Assembly (NCBI GenBank): GCA_020226215.1
Contig: CM035235.1
Coordinates: 7,143,151-7,207,150, forward strand
Origin: Sindora glabra
Lineage: Eukaryota > Streptophyta > Magnoliopsida > Fabales > Fabaceae
Direction of reading: 5' to 3'
DNA: 64,000 bases
Shown: one piece after another, positions 47,434 through 60,800 of the stretch
How positions within the stretch are numbered: the first letter of the stretch is position 1
How the letters are laid out: every line of letters starts with the position of its first letter
Made by a program: the position numbers and the translations under genes
The notes under the pieces: model-generated
What the model saw: only the letters and a program-made list of their open reading frames with translations
The model's database searches: none
What the model was told of the DNA's origin: nothing

Positions 47434-47665
47434 TGTCATAGATAGACATCATAACAATGACAATTATAATCTTACCCTTCAACATCATATCTATGCTTAA
47501 TATATAGTATCCTTTACCACTTTATCTATAGATCTAATTTACTTTTCTCTTACTTATACTAACTTGGGCCTCTTAATGTCTTTTCTTTGTTTTATAGATC
47601 TTACACTCAGGATCCAATATATCAAGATTTTATCATTAGCACTATCTCTAGCTTCTTTAGGCATA
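47434..47665 (+). repeat. Diverged direct repeat inside palindrome arm, copy 1
   Basis: GTCATAGATAGACATC, AATTATAATCTTACCCTTCAAC, ATATAGTATCCTTTACC and TTTTATAGATCTTACAC correspond in order to 50708-50945. The mirror copy is at about 61925-62154. The 3.3-kb spacing could mark LTR-like ends of one element, but the similarity is only moderate. The translated frames here (69 and 127 codons on the two arms) match each other and no known family. Confidence 0.55.
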
Positions 47666-47954
47666 CATCTTAACCAAAGAAAGTTTTTTTCCCCTTTTTT
47701 TACCACCGTGACAAGGGAAAAAGGCATCACTAACTTTGAAATTTTACACCAATTTTTTCAATTTCTTAGATGATCATTATAATTAGGAAAGAAGGCTTCT
47801 TAGGCCAAAAAAATTAATTTTTTGGTGATTGGTTACTAATGATTTTTTTTTCATTTCTATGCTATAATATCATTGTTATCTTATCTAACCAATTAGTACA
47901 TTTTTTGTTTTGATTTTGTTTTTGCTTGTAATATTTCATAGTAAATCATGATCG

Positions 47955-48165
47955 ATGCTTATGAAGGAGGTCCAATTAAATGATTGATGTGGTTAGTGTA
48001 GGCCATGGCAACTCATATCCAAGAGGGGATAAATTAGATGTTTTTAAGACTTTTACCATTTTTAAAATTTTCCTTGAAAAGTTTTTGATTTTGGGAAATC
48101 ATGAGGATAAAATTTTAGTTCAAACAATTTCAAGAGAGCTTTATAAAAAAGTTTGCACCTAAGAT
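47955..48165 (+). repeat. LTR-like terminal segment inside palindrome arm
   Basis: GGCCATGGCAACTCA followed by CCAAGAGGGG(G)-(A)TAAATTAGATGTTTTTAA resembles the common plant LTR phrase (gene-free, 'accaagaggggggtgaatta'-type). It is followed by TTTGCACCTAAGATATGA. The right-arm copy (about 61435-61640) keeps CACACCAAGAGGGGGTAAAT in complement. It suggests that an LTR is buried in each arm; its other end is not identified. Confidence 0.35.
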
Positions 48166-49114
48166 ATGATAATTCAAAGAATTAATGCAAATAAACATAT
48201 TTAATCACGTATAAATAAATTATCAAGAAATAAATCCAAGATAATTTAATGAAGAGGTTTGCATATAATATATAACAATTTAATGCACTTATGGAAAATA
48301 ATTCATTCAACTATATATAGATAAAGAATCATGAAGCATAGGCATAGATAGATTTTTCTTTCAACTATTCAATCATCTAAGCATAAACATAAGCATTCAA
48401 ATACAATATATTTAATAAATAATAATAACAAAATAGAGTATGTAACAAGAAAAATAGAAGTATAGAAAAAAATAAAGAGATAAGGTAGAGAGATCAAACA
48501 CAAGAATTTGTAGTAGTTTTTCCTTTAAATATCCTCTCCAAGGTATTCATCCATTCTCTAAACTTTTTAAACTTATATTTTAATCCACTATTTTTCAAGT
48601 TTCAACTAGCACTTGAAGAAGTCCTTACTTTTCCTTGAGCAAGTCTTCCTTTTACAATGGATACCTCACCCTTTTGAAGATTTTCTAAGGGATATATCAC
48701 CTTTTATAATTAGGAAGTGATATATATATGATGAATAATAACTTAAATAAATTCTTTTATAAAGTGGATGAAACAAACGAACTTATAAAGTGGATCAAAC
48801 AAAAGAAGTCCTAAAATAGAAAATTTTCACAAAGAATAGCTCAAATTATGATTTGATGAAAGAATGAGAAAAATATGTTAAAAGATGAAGTTCATGCTTT
48901 CTTTTAGTTGTATTTGATATTTCTTAGCTTATATAGGAAACCTATGAAGTATTATAGCTATTTGGGGTAGTTGGAAATGAAAACTAGTTATTTATAGCTA
49001 TTATATATGCACAAAAATAGTCAAAATCGATTGCTTAATATATTCTAATGAGAATTTTTATCTTTGTTTATCTAGAATCGATTGGTTAATTAATTCTTGA
49101 AGATAGAATTACAG

Positions 49115-49670
49115 AGTCAAATTTAAAAGGTTATAACTTTTTCGTTTTAAGCCTATTTTGAGCAAATGATCTATCATTGGAAAGTTATTTAAGTTTACTT
49201 TTAAATGGACTATTTTTATGCTCATATCTAATATAATTTTTGAGATATGATTAAAAAAAAAGCAAAGGTCAGAAACAGTGAATTGTAAAAAAATTTGATT
49301 TTGAGACTTAACTTATAAAATTCATAACTCTTTCATATCTTAATCAATTTAAGCAAACGGCCTATCTATGGAAAGCTATTTAAGTTTATTATAATGTAAA
49401 AATAATTTTGTGCTCATAAAATTTATAGTTTTTAAGATATGATCAAAGAAATGAGCAAAGATCATAAAGGACTAGTATGCAAAAACTAATTACTAGACTC
49501 AAATTAGAAAAATCATAACTCTTTCATATATTAATTATTTTAAGCAAATGATATGTCCACGGAAAGATATTTGAGTTTATTTTTATATGGAAAAAGTTTT
49601 ATGATTAAATTACAAGTATTTTATGAGATATGATCAAAAGAGTGACTAAAGATGAAAATTAAAAAAAATC
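49115..49670 (+). repeat. Three tandem degenerate units of about 190 bp
   Basis: Unit starts are near 49129, 49321 and 49511. Each has (G/A)(G/A)TTATAACT-TTTTC or ATCATAACTCTTTCATAT, then AAGCAAA, (A/T)GGAAAG(T/C)TATTTAAGTTTA, GAGATATGAT and AGCAAAG(A/G)TCA. The mirrored array lies at about 59920-60475. Units are about 70-75% alike by eye. Similar arrays occur in plant LTR elements; no coding potential. Confidence 0.7.
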
Positions 49671-50707
49671 AAAACCTCATATCTCATTAGTTTTTGAAGT
49701 GTCCTATAGGCTGTTTTGTAAAAACATAATTGTGGGCTATCTTTTTAGAACTTTTTGATCAAGCTAAGATTATAACAATATGTTTAAGTTCTATATTATG
49801 AAATACTCTATTTTACAAGATAGTTTAAGCCTAAAATGAAAAACTATGCTAATAAAGTCATTAGGCTTTCCTTGATACTTCCAAACTTTCAAAACTTAAA
49901 TCTTTCATCCTTCAATACTTGGATCACATCTTTTTTCTTGCTTTTCTTCCTTGCTCTTAAGTTAAGCATGATATTATCTTCCATTTCTTTACTTTAATGC
50001 TAACTCCAATTTTACTTATTGGACTTTCCTATATAAAAGTTTATAAACTTTGCAAATTATATAGTTAGTCCAATCAAATATATCAAAATATTAATATACA
50101 TAATTTATATATAAAATATATAACAAATTAGTATAAGAATATGCATAATCATCATATCATGCATCTTGATTAATTATAACATTGTATGTCTATTAAATCT
50201 TATACAATATATATCACTTTAGCATAAAACATGCAATGCTATTGTAACACTCATTTGTCATCATTAAAACTCATTATATTTAAACTTGCGGTTAATAGTT
50301 AGATCTAAGGATGATCAACCCAAGGAATTGATTGCTACATATAAGCTTATATAGAAACGAGGGAAGAAATTCTATAATAAGATCTTTTAGTAATGACCAA
50401 TTGGCTTAGTAAAAGTAAAAAAAAATTAGATAAAAAATTTATCAATATAAGAATTAAATAAATAAGCCATGAACTTATAGTATAAAGCCTAAGTGAGTTG
50501 TACACCCTTGGCACTATACTAAAACTTGGGTGGAAGTTCCTTGACATTTGAGTTAATTCCTCAAACTTCCATCCTTACTTAATATTTGATGCTTTATATT
50601 TCTCTCTCATGACACATACTAATCTAATTAATAAAGGCTTTTTTAGCACCACCTTAGGTTTTTTATTTCTATATTCTACAAATATTGAAATTTCCTCTTC
50701 AAAATGT

Positions 50708-50945
50708 CATGATAGAAATGGGGCAAGTAATAATGATAATTATAATCCTGCCCTTTAACATCTTATCTACACTCTATATATAGTACCCCTTATTATTATA
50801 TTTATAGATATAATATTTTTACTTTTCTCCTGCTCATACTAACTTTGTATTGGAGTGCCTTTTCTCTATTTTATGGGTTTCACACCTAGGACTTAGATCT
50901 GCAGGGTTTTGTCCTATAGTATTAGGGATGATTCATGTTATTCTC
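50708..50945 (+). repeat. Diverged direct repeat inside palindrome arm, copy 2
   Basis: Contains AATTATAATCCTGCCCTTTAAC, ATATAGTACCCC and TTTTATGGGTTTCACACCTA, matching copy 1 in order. The mirror copy is at about 58650-58885 on the other arm. Confidence 0.55.
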
Positions 50946-51073
50946 AAGCCTCATCCAATAGGAGCAAATTTGATCCCATGTGAACAATTTTAGTTTGATC
51001 TGAATTGTTATTTCACAAACTTAAATTTTTTATATTCATATACTTGCTATTAAAATAAATAAACATGTTAAAT

Positions 51074-52330
51074 CACTATTACGAAAATGTCTTTTAATAT
51101 CAATTATTTAATCCATTCCACTTTAATTATTAATTGACATCTATACAAGTGTTGTTGTGTATACAGTATATTCAATGTTAGTTTTTAATTGATGTAAATA
51201 CATGTAATGACATTGATTCTTTTACATGAATACCAACATATTTTTTCTAGATATTATTAAGTAATTGAGATAGGACTTTAATTGTTAATTTTATAACTAA
51301 TGTCATTATTTATACAAGTTGTTGGTTCATTAATTGTTGTTAAAAATGAAATTTTTTCTATCTTAAATTTCATATAATATGCCAATTTTAATTAAATAAC
51401 TAACATCTAATGTTAGATAAGTTAATGGTGTTATAAAATAACTAATGTTATTTACTATTTTTTTAATTGTTCTTTTAAACTTCATTGTTCTTAGAGTAGT
51501 ATCTGAACCTATTTATAAAATCTAACAACTTATAATGTTATACAAATAAAAAGATAATAGTATTCAAGCCCTATTTTAATATCTTTATAGTAAAAAATAA
51601 TATCTTAAATATAATAAATACCTAATGACAATAATTTTATACATTTAATTAGGTCCAAATAGTAGAAGACTTATAATATATATATGTTGCAAAAATTGAA
51701 AATAATGCCTCTAAATACATAATGTTATGAGATTATTATAGAATTATGATTCTAATTTAGTGGATAGACACTAGAAGAAAGCAAAATTGACATCTATATT
51801 GATGCAATGGCATTTTGAAAAATATTGAGACTAATAAAAATAATTAGTAAATACAATCAATGTTTATTTTGATGCAGTGACATTTTTGAAATTCCTAAAA
51901 AATTTAAGATAATTATTTTTTATTTAGCTAATGTCATAAGGTATGACATTTGGAGGATACTAGAAAAATAATGAAATTTAAGATATCGATTTTAGAATTA
52001 ATTGACGTTTATTCAAATTTGGTGCATTTTTATAATTGTTAGGAAATTTAAGATGATGATTTTTTACTTAACCAATGTCATAAAGTATGACATTTAAGAG
52101 TTGTTGTGAAAATGAAAAAAAATTAAGATGTCAATTTTAAAATTATTTATTTGGACATGGTGGTATTTTTAAAATTATAAAGAAACTTAAAATGTTAGTT
52201 TTTAACTTAATCAACATCATAATGTATAGCATTTAAAAGTTTTTGAAAAAATTATTACTATAAAATATTTATTCTACATCAGTTATTTAAAGGGTTAAAC
52301 ATTGGCTCTAAGTCATCATTTTATTTAGTG
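51074..52330 (+). mobile_element. Possible CACTA-like element or repeat cluster inside palindrome arm
   Basis: Begins CACTATTACGAAAATGTC and could end TTATTTAGTG, the inverted CACTA tip. The interior holds repeated 'AATGTCATAA-GTATGACATTT' hairpins and two to three tandem units of about 135 bp at about 51880-52260. A 3-bp target duplication is not evident, so the assignment is weak. The mirrored copy is at about 57265-58514. Confidence 0.3.
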
Positions 52331-54795
52331 ATGTAGTAAATACTTTAAAACATTAATTTGAAAAACATGATAAAAAAGAAATAATACATTAGTTTCTTAA
52401 CAAATAAATCATTGTCATTTCTTTTAAGTCATGCCACTTAATAATTGGTCAAATTTAATGACATCAATTTATTTTTATAACCATTATTTAAAATTACAAT
52501 CAAACATCAAGTTATTTTATTAACTAACATGGAATGTTTGATTTACCACTTTGATGATTTATATAATTGATGTTTAATACATTATTGGTGCCAAAAAAAT
52601 GGTTCCATACATGCTCTCCATTCCATATAGTATCTCATGACACTTTTTACTACATTATTTCTAACCTAAAATACATCTAGAAATTTTAAGACAATAATAC
52701 TAAAATTTTATAATACATGTAAATGCCATATTAAATAGAAAGCAATGTACATTTCATTTTAATTATGATAAATGATCCTAAATTTAGCGTATGCAATTTA
52801 TAATAGATAAAATAGCCTTATTTTTCTTTTACCTTAATTTCATATAATTTGGATATGGGAATATGTAATACCTAATGATCTACATTGTTAAATATTATAC
52901 ATTTAGATTATTTTTAAACTATAAGAGAATAAAGTAAGAGAATGAAAATTTTAGTGTTACGACAATTACAAATGAAAGGTTTATCATGGTGAAATTAAAA
53001 TTACCTTCTAATTTATCTTGGATATTATTTTGTTTAGTTATGTTTAATTCATTGTTCATGTGTATCTCTTAAATGGGACTTGCATTATCTAAATATTTTA
53101 ACATACTGTATAACCTAAGAATCAAACAAAGATGTATGTAAACATAACTTCAAAATAAAAAAAAAGTTGCAAAAGTAAAAGATAAATTCTAGGCTTTTTT
53201 AATGAACATATAACCTTACAAATTTACTGATGGGCTAATAGATCTTCAATACTTCAAAACAATTAATGCACCTAAACAAAATAAAAAAGAAAAATAAAGA
53301 GAATCATTTTAAGGTTAAAATGTGTACATACCTTTTAGAGAGATAATCATTTTAGAGTTAGAAAAACTTTGCGATGAAATTTTAAAATGGTGTTTGTGGC
53401 TTCATCTTTTTTATTTGATATCACACCTATAATTCGAACTGTTTCAATATTAAATTTTGGTTCCTAATAAAAAAATTGACATGTATAGTAAAACAACATT
53501 GTTCAACTATAGAGCTTTGAACTTTAATTTTTAATAACAACTGACATCATGTTAAAAATATATTTTAACTAAAAACTTTATAATTTTACAAGTTAGTAAT
53601 ATTAGAATTTTTTTTTGCATTAAATAATCATATTTTTTTATGCAATTATATATATATAAGTAGTAACAGATTAAGTAATCCAACAATTTATAAGAAACTA
53701 TAATTTATAATGAATAATAAGCTTGAAATGAAAAGAAAAAGTAGAATATCTTTCTTGTAATTCTTTTATATTGCTTAAGGTGGGCTTCTAAGTTATGTTT
53801 GGGAAACAAAATTGTAATTTCTTATCAAAATGGAATATCATTTAAGGGTTTTTAAGTTAGATGATATAAATAATTGCAAATTGATGATAAATTATAGTAA
53901 AAAAAAGTATAAAGAATTTTGCATTACATTCAAGCTTACTAATGAAAGCCTAAAGATGTTGTTTTTTTCTCATAATAATTTATCATCACTTAGCAACCTA
54001 TCAAAATTTGACACCACAATTTTGTATCTATTAATCTCAAGGCCTGAATAATTATTTACTTTAAGCATCTAAGTGTTCTTGTATTTCAATGTGAGAATAG
54101 TTTTACTTGCTTTATATATATATCAAAGTTTAACACATCACATGGAGTAATTAGCATGTTGATTCATGCATTAAAAAATATGAACAGTCAGGTGCTCTTA
54201 ACAAATGAAATAATTAAGCACCATAAGAAGAACTATCTTGATAATTATTTTAAATAGGTAAGGAAAGCCCAATTTATACTCCATGAGCAAATTAGTGATG
54301 AATCATCATAAAGTGTAAACTATTAATGAACCATCATGATAAGCAAATAAATTATTATAATAATTGAAATAAATTACCAAACTTTAAACGTTCATTTTTA
54401 ATAATAATTCTATATTATATACCATCCTTTATATGTCATTTGTTAAGAAAATTGACATTTTATACCATTACCTTATAAGATTCCAGTTTTGATAAATGCT
54501 TACGCTTATTATTTATAACCTTAGTAAATGCTCAGTGTCACCAATGATTAGAGTTAAGTTGTGATTTTATACTTTTATATGTTAGTTTAGGTCAAATAAA
54601 TGATGGGTTATCATCCGATTATAACTGCATCAATTTTATAGTAAATAATTGATTTAGTTTGATTTTTTAAAATTTTTCTCATAAATTTTATATCCCTAAA
54701 TTTGTTGAAAAATATATACAATAACAAATCATTGCTTTAAAAGATATTATCATCATCAACTAATAAATATTACATAGTAACATTACAATTAATCA
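52331..54795 (+). other. Inner part of palindrome arm, no gene recognised
   Basis: AT-rich, with one 73-codon frame at 53830-54051 and its counterpart on the other arm, neither of known family. Nothing else is supportable. Confidence 0.5.
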
Positions 54796-54803
54796 GATAT
54801 TTT
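54796..54803. other. Palindrome spacer
   Basis: The 8-base sequence GATATTTT separates AATTAATCA on the left from TGATTAATT on the right. This is the only unpaired DNA at the centre. Confidence 0.95.
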
Positions 54804-57800
54804 TGATTAATTGTAATGTTACTATGTAATATTTATTAGTTGATGATGATAATATCTTTTAAAGCAATGATTTTGTTATTGTATATATTTTTCAACAAAT
54901 TTAGGGATATAAAATTTATGAGAAAAATTTTAAAAAAATCAACTAAATCAATTATTTACTATAAAATTGATGCAGTTATAATCGGATGATAACCCATCAT
55001 TTATTTGACTAAACTAACATATAAAAGTATAAAATCACAACTTAACTCTAATCATTGGTGACACTGAGCATTTACTAAGGTTATAAATAATAAGCGTAAG
55101 CATTTATCAAAACTGGAATCTTATAAGGTAATGGTATAAAATGTCAATTTTCTTAACAAATGACATATAAAGGATGGTATATAATATAGAATTATTATTA
55201 AAAATGAACGTTTAAAGTTTGGTAATTTATTTCAATTATTATAATAATTTATTTGCTTATCATGATGGTTCATTAATAGTTTACACTTTATGATGATTCA
55301 TCACTAATTTGCTCATGGAGTATAAATTGGGCTTTCCTTACCTATTTAAAATAATTATCAAAGATAGTTCTTCTTATGGTGCTTAATTATTTCATTTGTT
55401 AAGAGCACCTGACTGTTCATATTTTTTAATGCATGAATCAACATGCTAATTACTCCATGTGATGTGTTAACTTTGATATATATATAAAGCAAGTAAAACT
55501 ATTCTCACATTGAAATACAAGAACACTTAGATGCTTAAAGTAAATAATTATTCAGGCCTTGAGATTAATAGATACAAAATTGTGGTGTCAAATTTTGATA
55601 GGTTGCTAAGTGATGATAAATTATTATGAGAAAAAACAACATCTTTAGGCTTTCATTAGTAAGCTTGAATGTAATGCAAAATTCTTTATACTTTTTTTAC
55701 TATAATTTATCATCAATTTGCAATTATTTATATCATCTACTTAAAAAACCCTTAAATGATATTCCATTTTGATAAGAAATTACAATTTGTTTCCCAAAAC
55801 ATAACTTAGAAGCCCACCTAAGCAATATAAAAGAATTACAAGAAAGATATTCTACTTTTTCTTTTCATTTCAAGCTTATTATTCATTATAAATTATAGTT
55901 TCTTATAAATTGTTGGATTACTTAATCTGTTACTACTTATATATATAATTGCATAAAAAAATATGATTATTTAATGCAAAAAAAAATTCTAATATTACTA
56001 ACTTGTAAAATTATAAAGTTTTTTAAGTTAAAATATATTTTTAACATGATGTCAGTTGTTATTAAAATTAAAGTTCAAAGCTCTATAGTTGAACAATGTT
56101 GTTTTACTATACATGTCAATTTTTTTATTAGGAACCAAAATTTAATATTGAAACAGTTCGAATTATAAGGTGTGATATCAAAATAAAAAAGATGAAGCCA
56201 CAACACCATTTTAAAATTTCATCGCAAAGTTTTTCTAACTCTAAAAATGATTATCTCTCTAAAAAGGTATGTACACATTTTAACCTTAAAATGATTCTCT
56301 TTATTTTCTTTTTATTTTGTTTAGGTGCATTAATTGTTTTGAAGTATTGAAGATCTATTAGCCCATCAGTAAATTTGTAAGGTTATATGTTCATTAAAAA
56401 AGCCTAGAATTTATCTTTTACTTTTGCAACTTTTTTTTTATTTTGAAGTTATGTTTACATACATCTTTGTTTGATTCTTAGGTTATACAGTATGTTAAAA
56501 TATTTAGATAATGCAAGTCCCATTTAAGAGATACACATGAACAATGAATTAAACATAACTAAACAAAATAATATCCAAGATAAATTAGAAGGTAATTTTA
56601 ATTTCACCATGATAAACCTTTCATTGTAATTGTCGTAACACTAAAATTTTCATTCTCTTACTTTATTCTCTTATAGTTTAAAAATAATCTAAATGTATAA
56701 TATTTAACAATGTAGATCATTAGGTATTACATATTCCCATATCCAAATTATATGAAATTAAGGTAAAAGAAAAATAAGGCTATTTTATCTATTATAAATT
56801 GCATACGCTAAATTTAGGATCATTTATCATAATTAAAATGAAATGTACATTGCTTTCTATTTAATATGGCATTTACATGTATTATAAAATTTTAGTATTA
56901 TTGTCTTAAAATTTCTAGATGTATTTTAGGTTAGAAATAATGTAGTAAAAAGTGTCATGAGATACTATATGGAATGGAGAGCATGTATGGAACCATTTTT
57001 TTGGCACCAATAATGTATTAAACATCAATTATATAAATCATCAAAGTGGTAAATCAAACATTCCATGTTAGTTAATAAAATAACTTGATGTTTGATTGTA
57101 ATTTTAAATAATGGTTATAAAAATAAATTGATGTCATTAAATTTGACCAATTATTAAGTGGCATGACTTAAAAGAAATGACAATGAGTTTATTTGTTAAG
57201 AAACTAATGTATTATTTCTTTTTATCATGTTTTTCAAATTAATGTTTAAAGTATTTACTACATCACTAAATAAAATGATGACTTAGAGCCAATGTTTAAC
57301 CCTTTAAATAACTGATGTAGAATAAATATTTTATAGTAATAATTTTTTCAAAACTTTTAAATGCTATACATTATGATGTTGATTAAGTTAAAAACTAACA
57401 TTTTAAGTTTCTTTATAATTTTAAAAATACCACCATGTCCAAATAAATAATTTTAAATTGACATCTTAATTTTTTTTCATTTTCACAACAACTCTTAAAT
57501 GTCATACTTTATGACATTGGTTAAGTAAAAAATCATCATCTTAAATTTCCTAACAATTATAAAAATGCACCAAATTTGAATAAACGTCAATTAATTCTAA
57601 AATCGATATCTTAAATTCATTATTTTTCTAGTATCCTCCAAATGTCATACCTTATGACATTAGCTAAATAAAAAATAATTATCTTAAATTTTTTAGGAAT
57701 TTCAAAAATGTCACTGCATCAAATAAACATTGATTGTATTTACTAATTATTTTTATTAGTCTCAATATTTTTCAAAATGCCATTGCATCAATATAGATGT

Positions 57801-60800
57801 CAATTTTGCTTTCTTCTAGTGTCTATCCACTAAATTAGAATCATAATTCTATAATAATCTCATAACATTATGTATTTAGAGGCATTATTTTCAATTTTTG
57901 CAACATATATATATTATAAGTCTTCTACTATTTGGACCTAATTAAATGTATAAAATTATTGTCATTAGGTATTTATTATATTTAAGATATTATTTTTTAC
58001 TATAAAGATATTAAAATAGGGCTTGAATACTATTATCTTTTATTTGTATAACATTATAAGTTGTTAGATTTTATAAATAGGTTCAGATACTACTCTAAGA
58101 ACAATGAAGTTTAAAAGAACAATTAAAAAATAGTAAATAACATTAGTTATTTTATAACACCATTAACTTATCTAACATTAGATGTTAGTTATTTAATTAA
58201 AATTGGCATATTATATGAAATTTAAGATAGAAAAAATTTCATTTTTAACAACAATTAATGAACCAACAACTTGTATAAATAATGACATTAGTTATAAAAT
58301 TAACAATTAAAGTCCTATCTCAATTACTTAATAATATCTAGAAAAAATATGTTGGTATTCATGTAAAAGAATCAATGTCATTACATGTATTTACATCAAT
58401 TAAAAACTAACATTGAATATACTGTATACACAACAACACTTGTATAGATGTCAATTAATAATTAAAGTGGAATGGATTAAATAATTGATATTAAAAGACA
58501 TTTTCGTAATAGTGATTTAACATGTTTATTTATTTTAATAGCAAGTATATGAATATAAAAAATTTAAGTTTGTGAAATAACAATTCAGATCAAACTAAAA
58601 TTGTTCACATGGGATCAAATTTGCTCCTATTGGATGAGGCTTGAGAATAACATGAATCATCCCTAATACTATAGGACAAAACCCTGCAGATCTAAGTCCT
58701 AGGTGTGAAACCCATAAAATAGAGAAAAGGCACTCCAATACAAAGTTAGTATGAGCAGGAGAAAAGTAAAATATTATATCTATAAATATAATAATAAGGG
58801 GTACTATATATAGAGTGTAGATAAGATGTTAAAGGGCAGGATTATAATTATCATTATTACTTGCCCCATTTCTATCATGACATTTTGAAGAGGAAATTTC
58901 AATATTTGTAGAATATAGAAATAAAAAACCTAAGGTGGTGCTAAAAAAGCCTTTATTAATTAGATTAGTATGTGTCATGAGAGAGAAATATAAAGCATCA
59001 AATATTAAGTAAGGATGGAAGTTTGAGGAATTAACTCAAATGTCAAGGAACTTCCACCCAAGTTTTAGTATAGTGCCAAGGGTGTACAACTCACTTAGGC
59101 TTTATACTATAAGTTCATGGCTTATTTATTTAATTCTTATATTGATAAATTTTTTATCTAATTTTTTTTACTTTTACTAAGCCAATTGGTCATTACTAAA
59201 AGATCTTATTATAGAATTTCTTCCCTCGTTTCTATATAAGCTTATATGTAGCAATCAATTCCTTGGGTTGATCATCCTTAGATCTAACTATTAACCGCAA
59301 GTTTAAATATAATGAGTTTTTAATGATGACAAATGAGTGTTACAATAGCATTGCATGTTTTATGCTAAAGTGATATATATTGTATAAGATTTAATAGACA
59401 TACAATGTTATAATTAATCAAGATGCATGATATGATGATTATGCATATTCTTATACTAATTTGTTATATATTTTATATATAAATTATGTATATTAATATT
59501 TTGATATATTTGATTGGACTAACTATATAATTTGCAAAGTTTATAAACTTTTATATAGGAAAGTCCAATAAGTAAAATTGGGAGTTAGCATTAAAGTAAA
59601 GAAATGGAAGATAATATCATGCTTAACTTAAGAGCAAGGAAGAAAAGCAAGAAAAAAGATGTGATCCAAGTATTGAAAAGATGAAAGATTTAAGTTTTGA
59701 AAGTTTGGAAGTATCAAGGAAAGCCTAATGACTTTATTAGCATAGTTTTTCATTTTAGGCTTAAACTATCTTGTAAAATAGAGTATTTCATAATATAGAG
59801 CTTAAACATATTGTTATAATCTTAGCTTGATCAAAAAGTTCTAAAAAGATAGCCCACAATTATGTTTTTACAAAATAACCTATAGGACACTTCAAAAACT
59901 AATGAGATATGAGGTTTTGATTTTTTTTTAATTTTCATCTTTAATCACTCTTTTGATCATATCTCATAAAATACTTGTGATTTAATTATAAAACTTTTTC
60001 CATATAAAAATAACTCAAATATCTTTCCGTGAACACATTTTTTACTTAAAATAATTAATATATGAAAAAGTTATGATTTTTCTAATTTGAGTCTAGTAAT
60101 TAGTTTTTGCATACCAGTCCTTTATGATCTTTGCTCATTTCTTTGATCATATCTTAAAAACTATAAATTTTATGAGCACAAAATTATTTTTAGATAATAA
60201 TAAACTTAAATAGCTTTCCATAGATAGGTCGTTTGCTTAAATTGATCAAGATATGAAAGAGTTATGAATTTTATAAGTTAAATCTCAAAATTAATTTTTT
60301 TTACAATTCACTGTTTCTGACCTTTGCTTTTTTTTTCAATCATATCTCAAAAATTTTATTAGATATGAGCATGAAAACTAATCCATTTAAAAGTAAACTC
60401 AAATAACTTTCCAATGATGGATCATTTGCTCAAAATAGCTTAAAACGAAAAAATTATGACTTTTTAAATTTGACTCTGTAATTCTATCTTCAAGAATTGA
60501 TTAACCAATCGATTCTAGATAAGCAAAGATGAAAATTCTCATTAGAATATATTGAGCAATCGATTTTGACTATTTTTGTGCATATATAATAGCTATAAAC
60601 AACTAGTTTTCATTTCCAACTACCCCAAATGACTATAATACTTCATAGGTTTCCTATATAAGCTAAGAAATATCAAATACAACTAAAAGAGAGCATGAAC
60701 TTCATCTTTTAACATATTTTTCTCATTCTTTCATCAAATCATAATTTGAGCTATTCTTTGTGAAAATTTTCTATTTTAGGACTTCTTTTGTTTAATCCAC

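Larger units (their letters stand above)
45602..54795 (+). repeat. Giant palindrome, left arm
   Basis: Position 45602 (GAAGTCACACTAAAGAAATT) is the reverse complement of the last bases of the window. Pairing continues inward for about 9.2 kb to 54795. Checkpoints pair at a nearly constant coordinate sum (109588 to 109602): CTGACCCGAATATAACTGC near 46401 with its complement ending near 63200, the ATAACTCTTTC block near 49325, and the centre. The arms are not identical; in the frame at 45685-45930 three residues differ from its mirror. No intact gene is recognised. Confidence 0.95.

Noticed and set aside
46000..54000. Possibility that the palindrome is an organelle inverted repeat
   Set aside because: No rRNA, tRNA or organelle genes are present, and plastid repeats are separated by single-copy regions rather than 8 bp.
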